Of a DNA stretch of 64,000 nt, positions 58,176 through 64,000 are shown in pieces. The notes beneath the pieces were generated by a model. That model saw only the letters and a program-made list of their open reading frames with translations. It was not told the origin of the DNA and did not search any database. A program made the position numbers and the translations under genes. The DNA is from Topomyia yanbarensis (lineage: Eukaryota > Arthropoda > Insecta > Diptera > Culicidae), in NCBI RefSeq assembly GCF_030247195.1, contig NC_080671.1:188335725-188399724 (forward strand), written 5' to 3'. Within the stretch, counting starts at the first letter, position 1. Each line of letters starts with the position of its first letter.

Positions 58176-61174
58176 TGGAGATGACCCAGATAAACCTGAA
58201 TCACTGTGATACCGCACAGCAACTGTTGTGGCAGTCTACGACAGAAACTATGTGCGATGTCGCTTTGATCGCAGAGCCTTATCAAGTCCCCCCTAATAAC
58301 GGTAACTGGGTGGCGGATAGATCAGGAACCGCAGCGATACAAGTAATGGGAAGATTCCCTATCCAAGAAGTGGTAGAACGTTCCTATGAGGGTTTCGTGA
58401 TAGCCAAAATCAACGGCATCTTCGTATGTAGCTGTTACGCTCCCCCAAGGTGGACAGTAGAGCAGTTCAGCCTAATGCTGGAGCAGTTAACCGAGCAGTT
58501 GATCGATCGGAAGCCGGTAGTCATTGGTGGTGACTTCAACGCCTGGGCTGTGGAATGGGGCAGTAGAGTAACCAACACAAGAGGGTGTATCCTGCAGGAA
58601 GCTCTAGCGAAGTTAGACGTACGATTGTGCAATGAAGGCTCTGTTAGTACATTTTGGAGAGACGGGAGGGAGTCCATCATAGACGTCACATTCTGTAGTC
58701 CCTCATTGACGGCGAACATGGATTGGAGAGTATGCGAAACGTATACGCATAGTGACCACCAGGAGATTCGCTACCGTATCGGCCAACGGAACCCCGCGGC
58801 AGTACAGAGAAGGGTGACCGGCGAACGAAAGTGGAAGACGAAAGCCTTCAACAAAGACCTCTTTGTTGAGGCACTTCGGCCGAACGGCGGGATCGAGAAC
58901 GTTGATGCGGCTGACCTAACAAGAAGGATTGTGGCGGCTTGTGACGCCACAATGCCGCGAAAACTGGAACCACGCAACAAACGGCGTCCAGCTTACTGGT
59001 GGAACGAGACGCTTAGTACGTTACGCGCTGCTTGTCTCAGAGCCAGAAGGCGGGCCCAAAGAGCAAGGTCGGAACCAGATAGAGAAGAGCATAAGGCATC
59101 GTTTCGGGAAGCTAGGGCCGCTCTAAAACGGGAGATCAGACTTAGCAAGTCAGAGTGCCACAAGGAGCTATGCCGAGAAGTAGACGCCAATCCCTGGGGT
59201 GACGCATACCGAGTCGTGATGGCGAAAATGAAGGGTCCGACGACGCCAGCCGAAATGTGTCCGAGCAAGCTGAAGATAATCGTCGAGGGTCTTTTCCCGA
59301 AGCACGATCCAACTATATGGCCACCGTCACCGCACGGCGAGGAAGAAGGAACAAACATGGATCGGCAAGTGACTAACGACGAGCTAGTAGATGCATCGAA
59401 GCGCCTAAAACCAAAGAAAGCCCCTGGTCCGGATGGAATACCAAACGTGGTACTGAAAGCTGCGATCCTGGCATATCCGGACATGTTCAGGATAGTGATG
59501 CAGAAGTGCCTAAATGAAGGCAACTTCCCCGAAATGTGGAAGGTCCAGAAGCTGGTGTTGCTGCCGAAGCCAGGGAAGCCACCTGGCGACCCGACCTCGT
59601 ACAGACCCATATGCCTGCTGGATACACTCGGAAAACTCCTGGAAAGGATCATTCTTAACAGGTTGACGAAATTCACGGAAGGTGAGCGCGGACTGTCCAA
59701 GATGCAGTTTGGTTTCCGCAAAGGAGCATCGACAGTGGATGCAATTCGGATAGTGCTCGAGAGTGCCGAGAAGTCATCTAAACAGAAGCGAAGAGGAGAT
59801 CGATACTGCGCTGTGGTCACGATAGATGTGAAGAACGCGTTCAACAGTGCCAGCTGGGAAGCCATCGCTACAGCGCTGCATAGAATGAGGGTTCCCGACT
59901 ATCTGTGCCAGATCCTGAAGAGCTACTTTGAGAGCAGAGTGCTACTGTACGAGACGAGCGAAGGACAGAAGTCATTGCGTGTCACAGCGGGCGTTCCTCA
60001 GGGATCCATTCTCGGTCCAACCCTTTGGAACGGGATGTACGATGGGGTGTTAACGCTGCAGCTGCCTAGGAAAGTGAAAATCGTAGGCTTCGCGGACGAC
60101 GTGTCACTAACGGTGATGGGTGAGACACTTGAAGAAGTGGAGGTGTCGGTGACGGAGACAATAGACGCGATCGAGAGCTGGATGAACGGGGTTAAGCTGC
60201 AAATAGCTCACCACAAGACGGAGGTGTTGTTGGTCAGTAACTGCAGATCGGTCCAACGGATGCAGATCGACGTAGGAGGGCACGTGATTGCATCGAAACG
60301 TGCATTGAAGCAATTGGGAGTTATAATCGACGACCGGTTGAGCTTCAATAACCACGTTGATTACGCCTGTGAAAAGTCGGCGAAGGCAACGAACGCAATA
60401 GCGAGAATCATGCCAAACGTCGGCGGTCCGAGAAGCAGCACGAGACGTCTGCTATCTACTGTTTCGTCATCGATACTCCGATATGGGGTTCCTGCCTGGA
60501 GTGCTGCGCTGAAAACCAAGCGGAACCGTGAAAAGCTAAACAGGACATTCCGACTGATGGCCGTACGAGTCGCGAGTGCCTACAGAACAATATCGTCGGA
60601 GGCAGTATGCGTTATCGCCGGGATGATCCCCATCTGCATTACCCTGGCGGAGGACGTGGAATGCTATCAGCGGAGAAATGCACGTAACGCTAGGAGACAG
60701 GTTCGAGCGGACTCGTTGGCTAAATGGCAACAGGAGTGGGACAACGCGGAGAAAGGAAGGTGGACCCACCGACTCATCCCAAATGTATCGGCCTGGGTAC
60801 ATAGGAAGCATGGAGAGGTGAACTTCCATTTGACGCAGTTTTTGTCCGGGCACGGATGCTTCCGGAAGTACTTGCATCGGTTTGGACATGCTTCGTCACC
60901 CCTTTGCCCGGGTTGTGCGACCGTGCAGGAGACACCGGAACACGTGGTCTTCGAATGCCCTAGATTCGAAGAAGTTCGTAGGGGTATACCTGGTATGACA
61001 GCGGACAATATCGTCGAAGAGATGTGCCGTGACGAACATACCTGGGACGCTGTCAACAGAGTGGTCTCGAGCATACTCTCCGAGTTGCAGAGGAAGTGGC
61101 GTAGAGACCAACAAGAAACCGCAAATCGGGTTTCGAGAGAAATTCCGCCGCCGGGGAACTCTCCAACCGAGTAG
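58175..61174 (+). CDS. Waldo-like ORF2, endonuclease/reverse transcriptase (999 aa)
   Basis: The protein nicks target DNA and copies the element RNA onto the nick. The endonuclease is N-terminal: QINLNHC, the acid in AEPY (E34), GGDFNAW (D120, N122) and SDH (S193-H195). The reverse transcriptase has YRPICLLDTLGKLLERIIL, TIDVKNAFNSASW (D551), GVPQGSILGPTLWNGMYD (about 606-623) and FADD (D641, D642). A CCHC finger (C911, C914, H923, C928) is near the C-terminus. The start chosen is the ATG in TGATG, overlapping the ORF1 stop; the frame is open from an ATG at 58136, so a start there by frameshift or reinitiation cannot be excluded. All catalytic residues are present and no stop interrupts it. 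Endonuclease preference for (ACAT)n is inferred from the insertion site. Confidence 0.93.
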   Translation: MEMTQINLNHCDTAQQLLWQSTTETMCDVALIAEPYQVPPNNGNWVADRSGTAAIQVMGRFPIQEVVERSYEGFVIAKINGIFVCSCYAPPRWTVEQFSLMLEQLTEQLIDRKPVVIGGDFNAWAVEWGSRVTNTRGCILQEALAKLDVRLCNEGSVSTFWRDGRESIIDVTFCSPSLTANMDWRVCETYTHSDHQEIRYRIGQRNPAAVQRRVTGERKWKTKAFNKDLFVEALRPNGGIENVDAADLTRRIVAACDATMPRKLEPRNKRRPAYWWNETLSTLRAACLRARRRAQRARSEPDREEHKASFREARAALKREIRLSKSECHKELCREVDANPWGDAYRVVMAKMKGPTTPAEMCPSKLKIIVEGLFPKHDPTIWPPSPHGEEEGTNMDRQVTNDELVDASKRLKPKKAPGPDGIPNVVLKAAILAYPDMFRIVMQKCLNEGNFPEMWKVQKLVLLPKPGKPPGDPTSYRPICLLDTLGKLLERIILNRLTKFTEGERGLSKMQFGFRKGASTVDAIRIVLESAEKSSKQKRRGDRYCAVVTIDVKNAFNSASWEAIATALHRMRVPDYLCQILKSYFESRVLLYETSEGQKSLRVTAGVPQGSILGPTLWNGMYDGVLTLQLPRKVKIVGFADDVSLTVMGETLEEVEVSVTETIDAIESWMNGVKLQIAHHKTEVLLVSNCRSVQRMQIDVGGHVIASKRALKQLGVIIDDRLSFNNHVDYACEKSAKATNAIARIMPNVGGPRSSTRRLLSTVSSSILRYGVPAWSAALKTKRNREKLNRTFRLMAVRVASAYRTISSEAVCVIAGMIPICITLAEDVECYQRRNARNARRQVRADSLAKWQQEWDNAEKGRWTHRLIPNVSAWVHRKHGEVNFHLTQFLSGHGCFRKYLHRFGHASSPLCPGCATVQETPEHVVFECPRFEEVRRGIPGMTADNIVEEMCRDEHTWDAVNRVVSSILSELQRKWRRDQQETANRVSREIPPPGNSPTE

Positions 61175-62339
61175 ACTAGGTCCACCGCCGGGGACCAGTT
61201 GAGTAGTGCGTGATGTAGCACCGAGTTGGGTCGTCGGGGCGCCTGAGAACCGGACGTCAAGCTTCACCGGAATCGCTGAACCGACCTCGACATCCTTCCG
61301 GGTAGCTCGTGAGTAGGCTATATCCACCGCCGGGGATTGGACCGAGTAGACCGCGTCGCAGAGCTAGCAGTGAGTCGTTGGGGCGCCGGTGAACCGGAAG
61401 TTACGCTCCAACCGGAATCGCCGGATAGACCTCAGCACCTACTGTATGGCCCGTTGAGTAGGCTAGATCCACCGCCGGGGACTAGATCGAGTAGATCGGA
61501 CGAAACGGAACGAGAGGAAGCCAAAGAGCTCATGAAATTTGTGGTGCTAAAACAAAAGAAGAATCGGTACCGGGGGAGCCTCCTTCGCCGGGGAACTCTC
61601 CGTCGGCGTAAGCTAGATCCACCGCCGGGGACTAGACTGAGTAGACCGCGACGAAATACCACCAGTCACAGGTCGTCGGGGCATCAGCGAACCGGACGCT
61701 CTGCTCCACCGGAATCGCCGAACTGACCTCGACATCTGGTTGGTTGGCTCGGTTTCGGGAGAACTTCTCTCGCCGGGGAATTCTCCGTCGGAGTAGGCTA
61801 GGTCCATCGTCGGGGACTAGACCGAGTAGTTCGCGAACAAGTCTGGTGCTCAAAGAGTAAACGGCGTTGAATGGTGCGAGAAGGGAGTTGCGGTGCTAAC
61901 CGGCACAAGCGAGCCGCAGGGCTCGGTGAAATAGACAGTCAGAAGTTTGCCGCTCAGACTGTACTCGTAGGGGAGGAGTACTAAGCCTCGACTCACAGCC
62001 AGCTTTCCGACTGCCATGCAGAGCTTGCCAGTCTGTGTGGATAGTAGAGAATTGGTGGTGTGTAGAGGAGTGGGGCTGTCACCCTACGGAAGAAACGAAC
62101 TAGTAAGTAGTTGAATTAGAGTGCGTGCTATGCACATAAAAACCCCTCCCCGAAGTAATGCCGTAAGGTAGTGCCGGGGAGGAATCAGGTTCTGGGCAAG
62201 AGCAGTGGTTTTTAGCGGGTCGGGTGATGGCAGCCCAAACCCGTTCCCTGACAATGGGGTTTTTGTACATTTTTCCTCACTCAGGGTTTTTCTGAAATTT
62301 TTTTTACTGCTCTCAAAAAAAAAAAAAAAAAAAAAAAAA
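61175..62339 (+). repeat. 3' untranslated region with degenerate tandem repeats
   Basis: A CCACCGCCGGGGA(C/T) motif followed by GA(C/T)CGAGTAGA recurs at about 61190, 61324, 61470, 61619 and 61805, giving a period near 140-190 bp. A companion CGCCGGGGAACTCTCC motif appears at about 61150, 61589 and 61772. Chance frames across it are not genes. The region ends in a run of 25 A at 62315-62339. In R1-clade elements the 3' region is the template for first-strand priming, so the structure may matter for recognition. Confidence 0.8.
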
Positions 62340-62460
62340 CATACATACATACATACATACATACATACATACATACATACATACATACATACATACATAC
62401 ATACATACATACATACATACATTCATACATACATACATACATACACACATACATACACAC
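62340..62460. repeat. (ACAT)n microsatellite, 3' side
   Basis: About 30 ACAT units with a few variants (ATTC, ACAC), continuing the tract interrupted at 56097. Confidence 0.95.
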
Positions 62461-62582
62461 AGATATTTTGCGATCTCGGCGAACTGAGTCGAATGTTATA
62501 TGAGACTCGGCCCTCCGGGCCTCTGTTAGAAAGTCGCTTTTTGGAGCAATTGCGTAACCTTTCTATATGAGAAAGGCAAAAG

Positions 62583-63770
62583 AATAGTATTTAATTAGCT
62601 TAATCGGCATGAGTTCAATGTTATCTTCATGTGATTATATTTTGAAATGTTGGTGGAATGGGTTTAAAAGTGGAGGGAATGGGGGGTTAGTAGAGTGGGA
62701 GTGGAGGATACGTCAGAAATCCTTCATCTTATTTTGGTATACGGGGTGGATGAAGGAAATGCGGGCGTGATGGTGGTCCAAGGGGACGGTAGTGATGAAG
62801 GAGGGAGATGTAAGGGCAAGGCGGGGGGGTGGGGGGCGGAGGATCTCTGATGCAATACTCAGCTGCATATTTTGCCTTCCATTTGAGACTTGGTTTGAGA
62901 AAATCGGTTCAGTCATCACCGAAGAACCGATGTGACTTTATTTGTGGAATATGCCCGGAATTCCGGAATCGTCGATAGTGGACAATATATTCAAAGAATG
63001 TTTGATTGGCAATCAGTTCTGCGATTAGAAGTAATTTGGTGACCATTTCAATAGTTTTTAGCCTCTGAGGTATTACGATTGTACCGATTTATATGGGAAA
63101 TTCCAGTGTATCCTTACTAACACCCCTGTAACTCCGGAAGCAAGAGTCAGAACAGAATGAAATTCAGCAGCAGTCAATGGTATTACTGTATCTTTCATTT
63201 GAAATCAAGTTTGTAAAAATCGGTAGAGAATTCGTTGGGGAATGGGTGTGATATTAGCTTAGGAACTTGGCGGGTTCCCCGGGGGCGTCATGAACCGTCA
63301 TAGGTGGCCAATGTGGTCAAAGCTGCTTTGATTGATCATTAGTGATCCAGACACGCAAACTAGAGTAATGTTACATCAATTTTAATATGTTTTACATCAT
63401 TTGAACATCACGGTGGTACCAGTTAATATGGGAATTTGCTGTGTGATCGCACTCTTCAACCCGTAACTCCGGAACCGGAAGTCGGATCAACTAAGAATTC
63501 AATAGCAGCTTATGGGAGCGTTATACCTTTCAGATGAAACTAAGTTTGCCAAAATCGGTTCAGCCATCTCTGAGAAAATTGTGTGAGTTTAAATGACACA
63601 CACACATACACACACACATACACACACACACATACATATACACACACAGACATTTGCCGATCTCGACGAACTGAATCGAATGGTGTATGACACTCGGCCC
63701 TCCGGGCCTCCGTTAAAAAGTCAATTTTTACAGTGATTGCATAGCCTTTCTTTATATGAGAAAGGCAAAA
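62583..63770 (+). mobile_element. Family A repeat, copy with G-rich 5' part
   Basis: It lies head-to-tail behind the preceding copy. A G-rich stretch (62640-62840) related to 19265-19450 precedes two monomers (about 63127 and 63465), a (CACA/CATA)n tract (63597-63650), GATCTCGACGAACTGAATCG, the GGCCCTCCGGGCC box and the hairpin GCCTTTCTTTATATGAGAAA. Bases 62870-63770 nearly duplicate 53320-54205. Confidence 0.8.
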
Positions 63771-64000
63771 ACCTATTTCGAGATATAAGAGAAAAATGGA
63801 AACTACCGAAAATGGTCTTTTTATACAACATTGTAACTAGAATACTTTTTACTTTGCTGCTTTTTGTCATATGTTTGCACGGAAGCAAAGGATTTTTGAC
63901 CAAAAATTAGTGTTTTATTTCAACCTTATCTTTGAGATATTAACTTTTTACAAAATCAAGTAAAACGTGTTTGGAAAATAAATTTCCTAAACTACAAGTT

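Larger units (their letters stand above)
56098..62339 (+). mobile_element. Waldo-like R1-clade retrotransposon, apparently intact
   Basis: A 6.24-kb element with a 0.67-kb 5' leader, two uninterrupted overlapping ORFs, a 1.16-kb 3' leader-like region and a run of 25 A. Both flanks are (ACAT)n, and joining them restores the tract in register. The ORF2 layout (endonuclease, reverse transcriptase with FADD, C-terminal CCHC) and the three CCHC knuckles of ORF1 are typical of the R1 clade. Waldo families of Anopheles gambiae, also in this clade, are known to insert into (ACAY)n repeats. The intact ORFs and long A tail suggest a young, possibly active copy. A target duplication cannot be read inside a repeat. 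Confidence 0.9.
55422..62582 (+). mobile_element. Family A repeat split by a Waldo-like retrotransposon
   Basis: The left half (55422-56097) has two monomers (about 55492 and 55655) and a long (ACAT)n tract. The right half (62340-62582) resumes in the same tract and has GATCTCGGCGAACTGAGTCG, the GGCCCTCCGGGCC box and the hairpin CCTTTCTATATGAGAAAGG. Its first 225 bp repeat 53040-53280. Confidence 0.8.

Noticed and set aside
61337..61853. Arg/Pro-rich frames on both strands downstream of ORF2
   Set aside because: They come from the GC-rich tandem repeats of the 3' untranslated region.
52634..63770. CRISPR-like regularly spaced repeats
   Set aside because: The repeated monomers are about 330 bp, diverged, without unique short spacers, and in a eukaryotic genome.

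Overview
The window looks like a repeat-dense intergenic or intronic segment of a mosquito genome (Diptera, Culicidae, probably Culicinae). The reasons are AT-rich DNA with no bacterial gene organisation, mosquito-style non-LTR retrotransposons, several MITE types, and very many copies of a (CA/ACAT)n-containing repeat with the conserved box GGCCCTCCGGGCC. I found no rRNA, tRNA gene, CRISPR array or complete host protein gene. Only a few candidate host exons can be offered, the best being a minus-strand terminal exon near 5.7-6.0 kb.

Layout. 0.4-5.6 kb: a nest of elements. A 'family B' repeat contains an 1.8-kb hAT-type insertion, which contains 'family A' repeat copies, one of them interrupted by a small hAT MITE. 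5.7-9.1 kb: candidate exon, then a 1.4-kb family A copy. 9.2-12 kb: a decayed Mutator-like transposase and a GGTAAAATGAACA-rich MITE. 13.1-14.9 kb: a large palindromic element. 15.7-18.5 kb: two small MITEs with clear target duplications (hAT-like 8 bp, Harbinger-like TTA). 19-25.9 kb: a family A mosaic, then a satellite-like inverted-repeat element whose right arm is split by a frameshifted Jockey-clade retrotransposon with a 14-bp target duplication. 29.9-35.2 kb: a family B copy split by a 4.7-kb hAT-type element with an 8-bp target duplication; it carries a SINE, a second inverted-repeat element and a 1.6-kb T-rich block. 38.7-40.3 kb: a SINE and another family B copy. 42.5-48.1 kb: an inverted-repeat element with TA flanks, and a relative of it. 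49.0-49.6 kb: a LINE remnant. 52.6-63.8 kb: tandem family A copies, with an apparently intact R1-clade (Waldo-like) retrotransposon inserted exactly inside an (ACAT)n tract.

Working parts. The only genes that look functional are ORF1 (gag-like, three CCHC knuckles) and ORF2 (endonuclease plus reverse transcriptase plus CCHC) of the Waldo-like element at 56.1-62.3 kb. They overlap at TGATG, an arrangement known to couple ORF2 translation to ORF1 termination in related elements. Everything else is non-autonomous or broken. The most intriguing new pattern is in families A and B. They share an interior module but differ in a terminal hairpin, and the same base difference appears in the hairpin arms and in a matching motif near the other end. 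This suggests family-specific end recognition.
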